Of a stretch of DNA of 64,000 nucleotides, positions 24,864 through 33,767 are shown one piece after another. A program made the translations under genes and the position numbers. The notes beneath the pieces are model-generated. The model did no database searches and was not told where the DNA came from. It saw only the letters and a program-made list of their open reading frames with translations. The first letter of the stretch is position 1; every line of letters begins with the position of its first letter. The DNA is from Lachnoanaerobaculum orale (GTDB lineage Bacteria; Bacillota; Clostridia; Lachnospirales; Lachnospiraceae): contig NZ_RRCM01000001.1 in NCBI RefSeq assembly GCF_003862485.1, forward strand, positions 747,805 to 811,804. The letters are read 5' to 3'.

Positions 24864-24929
24864 GTTGTGAATAAGGCGATGGTCCTCTGGAAGAAATTTT
24901 AAGAACATCAAAATAATAGGAGGTTTCAC
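24864..24929 (+). promoter_or_regulatory. rplS leader, possible L19-type autoregulatory RNA
   Basis: This short untranslated leader contains GGCGATGGTCCTCTGG, followed by an A-rich single strand and the AGGAGG ribosome site. Firmicutes rplS genes often have a small L19 leader RNA in this position. I cannot confirm the family fold by eye, so this is a positional suggestion. Confidence 0.3.
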
Positions 24930-25280
24930 ATGAACGATTTAATAAGAAGTATTGAGGCAGAACAGCTTAAGGCAAATGTTGATGACTTTAATGTAGGTGA
25001 TACAGTAAGAGTACACAACAAGATCCGCGAGGGTAACAGAGAGAGAATCCAGATATTTGAGGGAACAGTTCTCAAGAGACAAAACGGCGGTGCAAGAGAG
25101 ACTTTCACAGTAAGAAAGAACTCAAACGGTATCGGTGTTGAGAAGACATGGCCATTACATTCTCCATCTGTTGACAGAGTAGAAGTTGTAAGAAAAGGTA
25201 AAGTTAGAAGAGCTAAATTATATTATCTTCGTGACAGAGTCGGTAAGGCTGCTAAGGTTAAAGAAGCAGGCGCAAGATAA
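24930..25280 (+). CDS. rplS: 50S ribosomal protein L19
   Basis: 116 aa, full length. The SH3-like beta barrel shows [48 protein letters not shown] and the C-terminal [19 protein letters not shown]19 sits at the 30S-50S interface. It is transcribed alone here: rimM and trmD, its common partners, are not upstream. It ends in a perfect palindromic terminator. Confidence 0.97.
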   Translation: MNDLIRSIEAEQLKANVDDFNVGDTVRVHNKIREGNRERIQIFEGTVLKRQNGGARETFTVRKNSNGIGVEKTWPLHSPSVDRVEVVRKGKVRRAKLYYLRDRVGKAAKVKEAGAR

Positions 25281-25298
25281 TCTGAACTTAATATTTTT

Positions 25299-25330
25299 AA
25301 CGGCTGCTACATATGTAGCAGCCGTTTTTT
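25299..25330. terminator. Bidirectional terminator between rplS and lexA
   Basis: A perfect 24-base palindrome (25301-25324) with half-site CGGCTGCTACAT is flanked by AA on the left and TTTTTT on the right. It serves the converging rplS and lexA genes; the lexA stop codon overlaps its right edge. Confidence 0.92.
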
Positions 25331-25937
25331 ACATAAATCTGAATAAACCGATAACTTTTCCAAGGATAGTGACCTCCTTTACCAAAATAGGTTCCATAAA
25401 ATCATTCTCAGGTTGTAATCTGTAGTAATTGCTTTCTTTAAAAAATCTCTTTACAGTGGCTGAATCATCAATAAGAGCAACTATGATATCACCGTTTTTA
25501 GCAGTGTTTTGCTTAGCCACTATTATCTGGTCTCCGTCATAGATACCGACATTTATCATAGATTCTCCCTTGACCTTCAACATGAAAATGTCAGTGTTTG
25601 GCAGAAATTCTGTGGGAATAGGGAAGTAGTCTGAAATATTCTCTGTAGCAAGCAGTGGCATACCTGCAGCTACCGTGCCCACCATAGGAACATTGACCAC
25701 CTCTCTGCGTGTGAGGTTGAAGTCATCGTCGGTTATCTCTATGGTTCTGGGTTTTGACGGGTCCTTTCTGATATAACCCTTTTTCTCAAGGGTATTGAGC
25801 TGAGCATGTACTGAAGATGTGGACTTAAGTCCTACAAGTTCACCGATTTCACGAACAGACGGCGGATAGCCCTTTTTCAGGATGGAATCCTTGATAATAT
25901 TATAAATTTCTTCCTGTTTTTGTGTTAATGGCTCCAT
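25329..25937 (-). CDS. lexA: SOS repressor LexA
   Basis: 202 aa. The N-terminal winged helix shows PPSVREIGELVGLKSTSSV. The cleavage site is Ala91-Gly92 in GTVAAGMP. The catalytic serine is Ser126 (KGESM) and the lysine is Lys163 (TVKRF). On DNA damage RecA triggers self-cleavage and SOS genes turn on. Two near-consensus LexA boxes lie 38 and 61 bases upstream of the start, so autoregulation is expected. The gene converges on rplS through a shared palindrome. Confidence 0.96.
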   Translation of the reverse strand: MEPLTQKQEEIYNIIKDSILKKGYPPSVREIGELVGLKSTSSVHAQLNTLEKKGYIRKDPSKPRTIEITDDDFNLTRREVVNVPMVGTVAAGMPLLATENISDYFPIPTEFLPNTDIFMLKVKGESMINVGIYDGDQIIVAKQNTAKNGDIIVALIDDSATVKRFFKESNYYRLQPENDFMEPILVKEVTILGKVIGLFRFM

Positions 25938-25974
25938 AAAATCTCCTTTATATGGGTATAGTTATACATCTATC

Positions 25975-25988
25975 CTAACATATGTTCG
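25975..25988. promoter_or_regulatory. LexA box 1
   Basis: CTAACATATGTTCG differs by one base from the gram-positive consensus CGAACATATGTTCG. It lies in the upstream region of lexA. Confidence 0.8.
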
Positions 25989-25997
25989 ATTAAAATG

Positions 25998-26011
25998 CAA
26001 ACAAAAGTTCG
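25998..26011. promoter_or_regulatory. LexA box 2
   Basis: CAAACAAAAGTTCG differs by one base from CGAAC-N4-GTTCG. It lies 23 bases (about two helical turns) from box 1, a spacing that allows two LexA dimers to bind together. Confidence 0.7.
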
Positions 26012-26031
26012 AAAATGCTGATTTGCCAAAT

Positions 26032-26060
26032 AAAAAAAGCCTTGAAAACTCAAGACTTTT
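26032..26060 (-). terminator. Terminator of ssrA
   Basis: On the minus strand AAGTCTTGA pairs with TCAAGGCTT (one G-U pair) and is followed by a T run, starting directly after the tmRNA 3' end. Confidence 0.85.
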
Positions 26061-26063
26061 AAG

Positions 26064-26398
26064 TGGAGATGACGGGAGTTGAACCCGTGTCCAAAAAACA
26101 ATTCCCTGTTCTTCTACTATTATAGTTGCTTGTCGAAATTCCCCCTAAAAACAGTCAAACAACAAACTGTAGAAAAGAGTAGCTTCATAATACATCTATA
26201 TACTCAAAGCTTTGTATATAAGGTTTCTCACATAAGTCGATACAGATTCTATAAGTGTGAGTGCTTATAGGTCTGCAGCTGCCTTAGGCAGCGTATGCTA
26301 AATTTTCTTCAGCGTTTATATTTAATTTTGCCATTTAACGCATTGCATACGAATAGCTTCACCAGCTGCATGTTCCCTGTCGAAACCGGTACATCCCC
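26064..26398 (-). ncRNA. ssrA: Transfer-messenger RNA (tmRNA)
   Basis: The minus strand has both ends of a tmRNA. The 5' end is GGGGATG..CCGGTTTCGACAGGG. The 3' end has a T-arm GGGTTCAACTCCCG and an acceptor CATCTCC that pairs with GGGGATG. The discriminator A is followed by CTT, so the CCA is not encoded. The tag reading frame (26284-26331) gives AKLNINAEENLAYAA and then TAA; its first Ala codon follows the resume site. The YAA ending is a normal degradation tag. The gene lies between lexA and the methionine operon and rescues stalled ribosomes. Confidence 0.95.
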
Positions 26399-26510
26399 AA
26401 AGTGAAAGTAGACACCTCGCCTACCGATATATTTTAACATATATCAGGATAAATTCCACTTAAAAATTTCTTACATATAGTGTTTTTGATAACAGGTTAT
26501 AAAATATACA

Positions 26511-26628
26511 TATAACACTAATCTTTACTTTTATCATAAATTATTTTACTATAAAGGGCATGATACTTTCCGAATAGGGTAGGAGTGCTCACCTTTATAA
26601 ACTTAAGTATCAGGCATAAAGTGTTATA
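26511..26628 (+). promoter_or_regulatory. Candidate structured leader (riboswitch-like) before the methionine operon
   Basis: TATAACACT (26511-26519) pairs perfectly with AGTGTTATA (26620-26628), closing a 118-base unit that ends a few bases before the ribosome site. Inside, TATAAAGG (26550-26557) pairs with CCTTTATA (26592-26599), and GATACTT (26562-26568) pairs with AAGTATC (26605-26611). These two helices interleave, which would be a pseudoknot. No known SAM, cobalamin or tetrahydrofolate riboswitch consensus is visible. The sequence is AT-rich, so chance pairing must be excluded; the regulatory role is inference. Confidence 0.4.
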
Positions 26629-26640
26629 GAAAGAAGAGAT

Positions 26641-27324
26641 ATGTTCAATATAGATGTAAAACTTACAAAGGAGGACGAGTCTGAGGTACTTAGGTATCTT
26701 CAGCACAACGGTAAAGATATAGATGAAAATCTGCACGCACAGGTACTTGAGTGTATGGAGAAAATAAATGCCGTTGCAAAGCCGAACTTTGTATTCAGAG
26801 AATGGGATTTGGAAGAAAATGGAAAGTTTCCGAAAGAGCTGGATTTTTTTGTCGGAAACAGTATAAAAAAACATATAAAAGATTGTCATAAGCTGATTTT
26901 GATGGCGGCAACTATCGGAATAGGGGTTGACAATGCCATAAGAAAAGAAGAGCTTAAGAATGTGGCCAATGCACTGATTATGGATTCATGCGGCTCAACA
27001 CTTATAGAGGCTGTATGTGACAGTATAGAAGCAAGCTTCAGAGAGCAATATCTGAAAGAAAACAATTATTTGACATTCAGATTTTCACCGGGTTATGGTG
27101 ATCTGCCTATTACAATACAGAAACAGTTTGTGGATGTTGTCAACGCTACCAGAAGAATAGGAGTAAATGTCAGTGACAGCGGAATAATGTTACCGAGAAA
27201 GTCGGTTACAGCCATAATCGGAGTCAGTGACCAAAAACTGGAGACACTTAAAAAGACCTGTGCAGGATGCAATCTTTTAAAATCATGCAGGTATAGAAAG
27301 ATAGGAGTTAGATGTTATGCATAA
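26641..27324 (+). CDS. Stand-alone methionine synthase reactivation domain protein
   Basis: 227 aa, matching the vitamin-B12-dependent methionine synthase activation domain as a separate protein. LMAATIGIGVDNAIR, DSCGSTLIEAVCD and the AdoMet-binding FRFSPGYGDLPI are characteristic. The C-terminus CAGCNLLKSCRYRKIG carries a Cys cluster seen in many clostridial versions. It would reload oxidised cobalamin on MetH with AdoMet and an electron donor. It overlaps metH by eight bases, and that MetH lacks this domain, so the enzyme is split over two genes. Confidence 0.87.
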   Translation: MFNIDVKLTKEDESEVLRYLQHNGKDIDENLHAQVLECMEKINAVAKPNFVFREWDLEENGKFPKELDFFVGNSIKKHIKDCHKLILMAATIGIGVDNAIRKEELKNVANALIMDSCGSTLIEAVCDSIEASFREQYLKENNYLTFRFSPGYGDLPITIQKQFVDVVNATRRIGVNVSDSGIMLPRKSVTAIIGVSDQKLETLKKTCAGCNLLKSCRYRKIGVRCYA

Positions 27325-29683
27325 TTTATTGATACTTGATGGGGCAATGGGTACGATGCTTCAGGCTGCCGGTATGAAGGCGGGAGAACATCCTGAGGTT
27401 TTCGGATTTGATAATCCCGATATAGTTAAAAATATACATTTAAAATATATAGAAGCAGGAAGTAATATAATCTATGCCAATACCTTCGGAGCAAATGCGC
27501 ATAAGCTTGAAGGTTGTAAGATAGATGTGGATACAGCTATAAAGAATGCAATTCAGTCTGCAAAGGAAGCGGTTGCAGAAAGTAAAAGAGATGTAAAAGT
27601 GGCACTTGATATAGGTCCTATAGGAGAACTTTTGGAGCCGCTTGGAGTACTTAGATTTGAAGATGCCTACGATATATATAAGGAGATGGTGGTTGCAGGT
27701 GAAAAGTACGGCGCCGATATTATTGTATATGAGACCTTTACAGATCTCTATGATGTAAGGGCAGGTGTGCTTGCAGCAAAGGAAAATACCAAACTTCCTG
27801 TTTGGGTAACTATGACATATGAGACCACAGGAAGGACATTTACCGGAACAAAGATAGAGTCAATGGCGGTGACACTTGAGGGACTTGGAGTGGATGCGAT
27901 AGGATTTAACTGTTCACTTGGGCCTAAGGAGATATTGCCACTTGCAAGAAAGCTTAAGGAATGGACGACATTGCCTATTATAATAAAGCCTAATGCCGGA
28001 CTTCCGAATCCTTCTACAGGAGAATATGACCTTCATGCAGCCGATTTTGCAAAGCTTATGGCGGAGTATAAAAGTTTTGGTATATCATATGCAGGAGGAT
28101 GCTGCGGTACGGCGCCTGATTTTATAAAGGAGCTTAAGTCAGAGCTTGATGCTACAGAGGCCAAAGAGGGTAAAAGCGTTAAGGTAAAGACAGGTATATG
28201 CTCGGCAAATGAGATGGTGGAGCTGAACGGGGTAAGAGTTGTAGGAGAAAGATTAAATCCTACAGGTAAAAAAAGATTTCAGGAAGCGCTTTTAAACCAT
28301 GAGATGGAGTATATCTGTAAGGTGGCCATAGAGGAAGAGGAATCAGGTGCCGATATACTTGATATAAATGTGGGTGTACCGGGCGGTGATGAAGTGGCAC
28401 TTATGAGAGAGGCTGTAAAAGCGGTACAGTCGGTTGTCAATATTCCGCTGCAGATAGACTCATCAAATCCTGAGGCAATTGAAGCAGGACTTCGTGTATA
28501 TAACGGTAGAGCAATAGTAAACTCGGTAAATGCCGAGGATGACAGACTTGACCTCATATTGCCTATTGTAAAGAAATACGGTGCGGCGGTGATAGGCTTG
28601 GCGTTGAATGAGAACGGACTTCCTACTACCGCACAGGAAAGAGTCGACAATGCAAAGCATATCTTAGACAGGGCGCTTGAATACGGTCTGAAAAAAGAAG
28701 ATGTAATTATTGACTGTCTTACACTTACAGTTTCGGCACAGCAGGATCAGGCAAGAGAGACTCTTGAGGCGGTAAGAATGGTGACAAATGACCTCGGACT
28801 GCACACGACTCTCGGAGTCAGCAATATATCCTTCGGTTTGCCTGCAAGAAGCCATATTACGGAAAATTTCCTTATACAGGCAATGTATGCAGGTCTTGAT
28901 TTGCCTATAGTGAACCCGAATATTGAAGGCATTATGAATGCAATATACTCATATAAGGTGCTTTCAGGAGAGGATAAGGACTCGGTAAAGTATATTGAAA
29001 GATTTGCTACCGTAAAAACCGAGACAAAGGTGGTAACAGTCTCAAATAACGGAGAAGTTACAAAAGAGATGGTGGAAGATGCCATATTGAAGGGACTTAA
29101 GGAAGAGACTTACAATAACGCAAAGAAGCTTTTGGAAGACCACGGAGAGCTTGAAATAATAAACGAATACCTGATACCGGCACTTGATACTGTAGGAGAT
29201 TTATATGAAAAGCAGGTAATATTCCTGCCACAGCTTATCAATGCAGCCAATGCGGCAAGCTCGGCATTTGAGCTTATTAAAGAAAGAATAGCAAACAAGG
29301 GCGAGCACAATGTCAGCAAGGGTAAGATTGTGGTATGTACAGTGAAGGGTGATATCCACGATATCGGAAAGAATATAGTAAAGGTAATTTTGGAAAACTA
29401 CGGCTACAGAATGATTGACCTCGGAAGAGATGTTGATATCAAAAATGTGGTGGATACCGTAGTCAGAGAAAATGTAAAGCTTGTAGGACTTTCAGCACTT
29501 ATGACTACCACATTGCCTGCAATGAAAAAGACTATTGAAGAAATCAGAAAGGTGTCTGATGACTGTAAAGTTTGGGTAGGCGGTGCGGTGCTTACAAAAG
29601 AATATGCGGATGAGATGGGAGCGGATTTCTATGCACCTGATGCCAGAAGTTCGGTTGACATAGCAAAGACAGTTTTAGGATGA
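27317..29683 (+). CDS. metH: Cobalamin-dependent methionine synthase lacking the activation domain
   Basis: 788 aa against about 1,200 for E. coli MetH. The order is a homocysteine methyltransferase domain (about 1-285, zinc Cys in NCS near 198 and GGCCGT near 263), a pterin-binding domain (about 305-560, beginning VVGERLNPTGKK), a helical cobalamin cap (about 575-660) and a cobalamin-binding domain (about 665-788) with the base-off motif GDIHDIGKN (about 678). It moves a methyl group from 5-methyltetrahydrofolate to homocysteine. The missing fourth domain is supplied by the upstream gene, as is common in clostridia. Confidence 0.95.
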   Translation: MHNLLILDGAMGTMLQAAGMKAGEHPEVFGFDNPDIVKNIHLKYIEAGSNIIYANTFGANAHKLEGCKIDVDTAIKNAIQSAKEAVAESKRDVKVALDIGPIGELLEPLGVLRFEDAYDIYKEMVVAGEKYGADIIVYETFTDLYDVRAGVLAAKENTKLPVWVTMTYETTGRTFTGTKIESMAVTLEGLGVDAIGFNCSLGPKEILPLARKLKEWTTLPIIIKPNAGLPNPSTGEYDLHAADFAKLMAEYKSFGISYAGGCCGTAPDFIKELKSELDATEAKEGKSVKVKTGICSANEMVELNGVRVVGERLNPTGKKRFQEALLNHEMEYICKVAIEEEESGADILDINVGVPGGDEVALMREAVKAVQSVVNIPLQIDSSNPEAIEAGLRVYNGRAIVNSVNAEDDRLDLILPIVKKYGAAVIGLALNENGLPTTAQERVDNAKHILDRALEYGLKKEDVIIDCLTLTVSAQQDQARETLEAVRMVTNDLGLHTTLGVSNISFGLPARSHITENFLIQAMYAGLDLPIVNPNIEGIMNAIYSYKVLSGEDKDSVKYIERFATVKTETKVVTVSNNGEVTKEMVEDAILKGLKEETYNNAKKLLEDHGELEIINEYLIPALDTVGDLYEKQVIFLPQLINAANAASSAFELIKERIANKGEHNVSKGKIVVCTVKGDIHDIGKNIVKVILENYGYRMIDLGRDVDIKNVVDTVVRENVKLVGLSALMTTTLPAMKKTIEEIRKVSDDCKVWVGGAVLTKEYADEMGADFYAPDARSSVDIAKTVLG

Positions 29684-29689
29684 TAAATT

Positions 29690-31462
29690 ATGGAAAATAT
29701 TAGAGACTATTTAAATAACAATGTTTTGCTCTTTGACGGAGCAATGGGAACATACTATGATGAGCTTACAGATGACGGCATAGGCTGTGAACTTGCTAAT
29801 ATCAAAAATCCTGAACTTATAAAGGGTATTCATAATGAGTATATCGAAGCCGGGGCAAAGGCGATACTTACAAATACTTTTTCTGTAGGCATTGATGTGT
29901 TCAACGGAGACAGAAATTTACAAAAAGATGTGGTTGTTGCAGGAATTGATATTGCAAATGAGGCCGCAAAGGACAGAGCATATGTCTTTGCGGATATAGG
30001 ACCGATACATACAGGCAGTAATGAACTTGCATTTGAAGAGTACAAGGTTTTGATAGATATTTTCTTGGAAAAGGGAGTAAAGAATTTTCTGTTTGAGACA
30101 AGAAGCAGCACAAGCGGAATGGTGTTAAGTGCCGAGTATATCAAAGAAAAATGCAGTGACGCCTTTATAACAGCCTCATTTGCAGTGATGCCTGACGGAT
30201 ATTCAAGTGAAGGATATCAATATAAGGCATTGTTTACAGAGATTACAAACTCAGGTGTTTTTGATGCGGTGGGACTTAATTGTGTATCGGGAGCCAATCA
30301 TATGGCAAAGCTTTTAAAGGATGTGGATACAAAGGGCCTTTATCTTTTTGCAAAGCCGAATGCGGGATACCCTGTAGTCAGAGATGACAGAGTTTACTAC
30401 AGTTCACTTGCCAATTACTTTGCAAATCAGATAGAGGACATTCTTGAGATGGGTGTAAATATTGTAGGTGGATGTTGCGGAACCACACCTAAGCATATAG
30501 AGCTGTTAAAAAAGAGCATGAGCGGAAAACTGATAAAGCCGAGAAGAGCGGTAAAGTCCGAGAAAAACACGGCACAGAATATAAGAGTCAACAGATTCAA
30601 AGAAAAGCTTGATCTCGGTCAAAAACCTATAGCGGTGGAACTTGACTCACCTATAGATACAAATATTACAAAGTTTATAGACAATGCAAAAAAGATAAAG
30701 GCGGCAGGTGCGGATATTATTACTATTGCAGATAATCCTATAGCCAGAGCCAGAATGGACAGCTGCCTGCTTGCCTGCAAAGTGAGAAATGAGCTTGACT
30801 TTGATGTACTTCCGCATATGACTTGCAGAGACAGGAATGTAAACGCTTCAAGAGGACTGCTTCTGGGCGCCAATGCAATGGGTGTTGACAATGTCCTTGT
30901 AATCACGGGAGACCCGATACCTAACGCTCAAAGAGATGAGATAAGATCGGTATTTGAGTTCAATTCGGTGAAGTTTGCAAACTTTATCAATTCTTTGAAT
31001 AATGATGTATTTGAAAGCCCTATGAATATCTGCGGTGCGTTGAATGTAAACTCAAGGAATTTCAGTGCGGAGCTAAAGAAAGCTGTCAGAAAACAGGAAA
31101 ACGGTGTAAAGGTACTCTTTACTCAGCCGGTTTTGACAAAAAGGGCTATAGAGAATTTAAAGATTGCAAGGGAAAACTTGGATATTAAGATAATGGGCGG
31201 AATCATTCCGATTGTAAGTGAGAGAAACGCCAGATATATGCAAAGTGAAGTAAACGGCATATATATTACCGATGATATCGTAGAAAAGTATATCGGTAAG
31301 GAAAGAGAAGAGGCGGAAGAGATTGCGCTTTCAATGTCCAAAGAGATAGCAAATGAAATCTATGATCTGGTGGACGGATATTATCTTATTACTGTTTTAA
31401 ACAGAGTAAACTTAATGGAAAGACTTATAAAGACTGTAAAGAAAGTGTGCGATAATAGATAA
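29690..31462 (+). CDS. Homocysteine S-methyltransferase / methylenetetrahydrofolate reductase fusion
   Basis: 590 aa, YitJ type. The N-terminal half is a homocysteine methyltransferase domain (LLFDGAMGTYYD at the start, GLNCVSG, and NIVGGCCGTTPKHI as zinc ligands, about 255-268). The C-terminal half (about 305-590) is a MetF-like reductase with VELDSP, HMTCRDRN and NVLVITGDP. It would produce the 5-methyltetrahydrofolate used by MetH seven bases upstream. The role of the extra methyltransferase half is not certain; other methyl donors are possible. Together with the two previous genes this makes a full folate-to-methionine operon. Confidence 0.9.
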   Translation: MENIRDYLNNNVLLFDGAMGTYYDELTDDGIGCELANIKNPELIKGIHNEYIEAGAKAILTNTFSVGIDVFNGDRNLQKDVVVAGIDIANEAAKDRAYVFADIGPIHTGSNELAFEEYKVLIDIFLEKGVKNFLFETRSSTSGMVLSAEYIKEKCSDAFITASFAVMPDGYSSEGYQYKALFTEITNSGVFDAVGLNCVSGANHMAKLLKDVDTKGLYLFAKPNAGYPVVRDDRVYYSSLANYFANQIEDILEMGVNIVGGCCGTTPKHIELLKKSMSGKLIKPRRAVKSEKNTAQNIRVNRFKEKLDLGQKPIAVELDSPIDTNITKFIDNAKKIKAAGADIITIADNPIARARMDSCLLACKVRNELDFDVLPHMTCRDRNVNASRGLLLGANAMGVDNVLVITGDPIPNAQRDEIRSVFEFNSVKFANFINSLNNDVFESPMNICGALNVNSRNFSAELKKAVRKQENGVKVLFTQPVLTKRAIENLKIARENLDIKIMGGIIPIVSERNARYMQSEVNGIYITDDIVEKYIGKEREEAEEIALSMSKEIANEIYDLVDGYYLITVLNRVNLMERLIKTVKKVCDNR

Positions 31463-31511
31463 GTGGTAGTATAGCTTTGTACTAATAATATGAGTTTGAA
31501 GAGGTAAGCAT

Positions 31512-31964
31512 ATGGCGTATACAAAAGAAGATTTTGACAATTGGATATTTTTTATATCGGATAAGATGGATTACTTTACAAATGAGTTTGCAAATGAAAA
31601 CAATCTATGTTTAGATTATTCTATAGATAGTCTAAATGCTTTGGAAGATTGGTTGCTTAAAAAGTATGAAAAGATAAGTGAGATTATAGAAGATAAGACA
31701 TTATATAATAATACTTATAATATACTTGATTTATGCGGAGTTTATGTTGGTGAGGTGTTTAGAAAACATATAGGCGGAAATTGGTATATGATTATGGATA
31801 ATCCTAAAAATGTATATTATAAGCTACCGGTACTTACAGATCCGTCTTATATTGGAGAGACATATAAATGCCCAATTACTATGGTTACAGCCTGTTTGGA
31901 CAGAAGAAGAGGAGATTATATTAGCTGGATTTTAAACAATAATATAGAAAACATGAAAAGATAA
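31512..31964 (+). CDS. Uncharacterised 150-aa protein
   Basis: The 150-aa product is acidic, with no signal or membrane helix. The second half has GVYVGEVFRKHIGGNW, a G-x-Y-x-GE-x3-R...GG-x-W pattern seen in several uncharacterised small families, and ends with a DRRRGDYISWIL segment. I cannot name the family. A GAGG ribosome site lies upstream. It is 49 bases downstream of the methionine operon and ends in a terminator shared with the convergent desulfurase gene. Its style (small, acidic, Tyr/Trp-rich) resembles immunity proteins and the three genes at 33-35 kb, but no direct similarity is evident. Confidence 0.6.
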   Translation: MAYTKEDFDNWIFFISDKMDYFTNEFANENNLCLDYSIDSLNALEDWLLKKYEKISEIIEDKTLYNNTYNILDLCGVYVGEVFRKHIGGNWYMIMDNPKNVYYKLPVLTDPSYIGETYKCPITMVTACLDRRRGDYISWILNNNIENMKR

Positions 31965-31973
31965 ACTAAATAA

Positions 31974-32007
31974 AATATCCAACATAGGGTGCTGTTGGAT
32001 ATTTTTT
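31974..32007. terminator. Bidirectional terminator
   Basis: AATATCCAACA (31974-31984) pairs perfectly with TGTTGGATATT (31993-32003), with a T run to the right and A-rich sequence to the left. It separates the rightward 150-aa gene from the leftward desulfurase gene. Confidence 0.9.
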
Positions 32008-33139
32008 ATTTTCTAAGCTGATTTATACATTTTTTTAGTACTTCAAATGTAGTATTCACCTCATCTTTGGTTGTGTACTTACTTAATGTAAGTCTAAGTG
32101 ATGATGAGGCTCTTTTTTTATCATTTGAAATAGCCATTATTACATGTGAAGGGTCTATGCTACCGGTGGTACAGGCAGAACCAAGTGAGGCACAGACCCC
32201 ATTTTGATTTAACAGGATTAAAAGTAATTCACCGTTGATATTTTCAAAATATATATTTATATTGTTGTTAAGCCTGTTGTGCATACACCCATTTAGATGT
32301 GAACCTTCTATATTTTTAAGTATCAGCGATAGTAGTTCATCTCTTAGCGTCTGCATCTGTATATTGTCTTCTTTTAGATGTTCATAGCAGTTTTTCATAG
32401 CATTTGCCATTGCCACTATTCCAAAGGTGTTTTCTGTACCCGCTCTGCGATTTCTTTCCTGACTGCCTCCATGTATCAAAGATGTAAGCTTGATACCGCT
32501 TCTTATATATAAAAATCCGACACCCTTTGGAGAGTGGAATTTATGTCCGCTTGCACTGAGTAAATCTATATTCAGCTCATTTACATCAATAGGAAGGTGG
32601 CCTACAGCCTGTACCGCATCGGTGTGGAATAAGATATTGTGCTCATGGGCAAGCTTTCCAATCTCTTTAATCGGCTCTATAGTGCCTATTTCATTGTTTG
32701 CAAACATTATGCTTATAAGGACTGTATCCTCTCGGATAGCAGACTTAAGCTCATTTATATCAATAATCCCTTTTTCATCAGTACTTAGATAAGTGACTTC
32801 ATATCCTTTTTTTTCAAGGTAAGAGAGTGTATGCAGTACAGAGTGATGCTCAATCTTTGAACTGATGATATGCTTTCCCCTATTTTCCGTAAGTTCACAA
32901 GCCTTTAGAATTGCCCAGTTATTTGATTCACTGCCGCCTGAAGTAAAATAGATTTCATTATATCTTGCACCGAGGATATCGGCAATCATCTCTCTGGCAT
33001 CTTCCATATCAGCCTTTACATCATTTGCCATAGAATAGCTTGATGAAGGATTTGCATAGTTTTCAAATAAATATTTTTTTGCTATATCAAAAGCCTCCTT
33101 ATCTACCACAGTGGTAGAGGCGTTGTCCATATATATCAT
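32006..33139 (-). CDS. Cysteine desulfurase (IscS/NifS family)
   Basis: 377 aa PLP enzyme that frees sulfur from cysteine as a persulfide. IYMDNASTT at the N-terminus, FTSGGSESNNWA, the PLP lysine in SGHKFHSPKGVGF (about 203) and the catalytic Cys in ASLGSACTTGS (about 327) identify it. The long active-site loop around this Cys is group I (IscS-like). No IscU is next to it. mnmA, which consumes persulfide sulfur for tRNA 2-thiouridine, lies 2.2 kb away on the other strand, so this enzyme may supply it. It lies back to back with the tandem unknown family, sharing a 120-base divergent promoter region. Confidence 0.92.
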   Translation of the reverse strand: MIYMDNASTTVVDKEAFDIAKKYLFENYANPSSSYSMANDVKADMEDAREMIADILGARYNEIYFTSGGSESNNWAILKACELTENRGKHIISSKIEHHSVLHTLSYLEKKGYEVTYLSTDEKGIIDINELKSAIREDTVLISIMFANNEIGTIEPIKEIGKLAHEHNILFHTDAVQAVGHLPIDVNELNIDLLSASGHKFHSPKGVGFLYIRSGIKLTSLIHGGSQERNRRAGTENTFGIVAMANAMKNCYEHLKEDNIQMQTLRDELLSLILKNIEGSHLNGCMHNRLNNNINIYFENINGELLLILLNQNGVCASLGSACTTGSIDPSHVIMAISNDKKRASSSLRLTLSKYTTKDEVNTTFEVLKKCINQLRK

Positions 33140-33202
33140 AGTACTCCTGTTCTTTAATTATAAATAGTATTAACAATAAAATAGTAAATGATTGAATTTG
33201 AA

Positions 33203-33232
33203 TTGACAAGTATAATATTAGTATTGTATAAA
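33203..33232 (+). promoter_or_regulatory. Promoter for the tandem unknown family
   Basis: TTGACA (33203-33208) and TATAAA (33227-33232) with an 18-base spacer lie 27 bases before the first gene of the 33.2-35.2 kb cluster. Confidence 0.55.
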
Positions 33233-33259
33233 AATCCTATATTTAAAAAGAGGTGATAT

Positions 33260-33754
33260 ATGGGCTGGAGCGTTGATATTTTAAGAAAAAACGGAGAAGG
33301 AAATATTCAGGATGTAAAAAACATAATAAATATATTTATGTCAAGAGGCTATACCAACTGTGTGGCATATGATAAAGGAAGATATCATAATCTCTCAATA
33401 AATAAACCAATGTTTGATGATGAACTACCATGGTTTTTGGAGGATGATGCCGACAGTATTCTTGCAAATGTAGACTTAAAACCGTCAGATGATTGGTGGT
33501 CTAATGAGAGGATAAGGGATTTTCCGGAGAGGTTTAAAGGTTATAGAGATTATTTTGACTTTGAAAAAATATCGGGCAGATCTTTTATGCTTTTAAATTT
33601 TTTTCATGAATATTTTAAACTTGTACCTGAGGATGTACTTTGGAACTGTTATTCAAAGGATAAACATTTTTATACTAAAGCTGACATAGATAAGATTTAT
33701 AATAAAAAAGAGTGGAAAGTCGAATGGATATATGTAGATCCCGATGAGCAATAA
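33260..33754 (+). CDS. Unknown protein, tandem family member 1
   Basis: 164 aa, no signal. It starts GWSVDILRKNGEG, then has IINIFMSRGYTN, a variable Trp-rich middle, and a C-terminal block LLNFFHEYFKLVPEDV then FYTKADIDKIYNKKEW. The same scheme (N-terminal strand, MSRG helix, FHEYFK..PED, YTK.DID.IY) recurs in the gene at 34766, and a looser version occurs twice in the gene between them. I do not recognise the family. A GAGGTGAT ribosome site precedes the ATG. The cluster style, with serial paralogues of small acidic proteins, fits immunity or self-recognition genes, but no toxin gene is visible. Confidence 0.65.
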   Translation: MGWSVDILRKNGEGNIQDVKNIINIFMSRGYTNCVAYDKGRYHNLSINKPMFDDELPWFLEDDADSILANVDLKPSDDWWSNERIRDFPERFKGYRDYFDFEKISGRSFMLLNFFHEYFKLVPEDVLWNCYSKDKHFYTKADIDKIYNKKEWKVEWIYVDPDEQ

Positions 33755-33767
33755 TATTGAGGTGATT

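Noticed and set aside
26520..26628. SAM-I, cobalamin, tetrahydrofolate or T-box element before the methionine operon
   Set aside because: None of the conserved core sequences of those RNAs can be found; only helices of unknown type are present.
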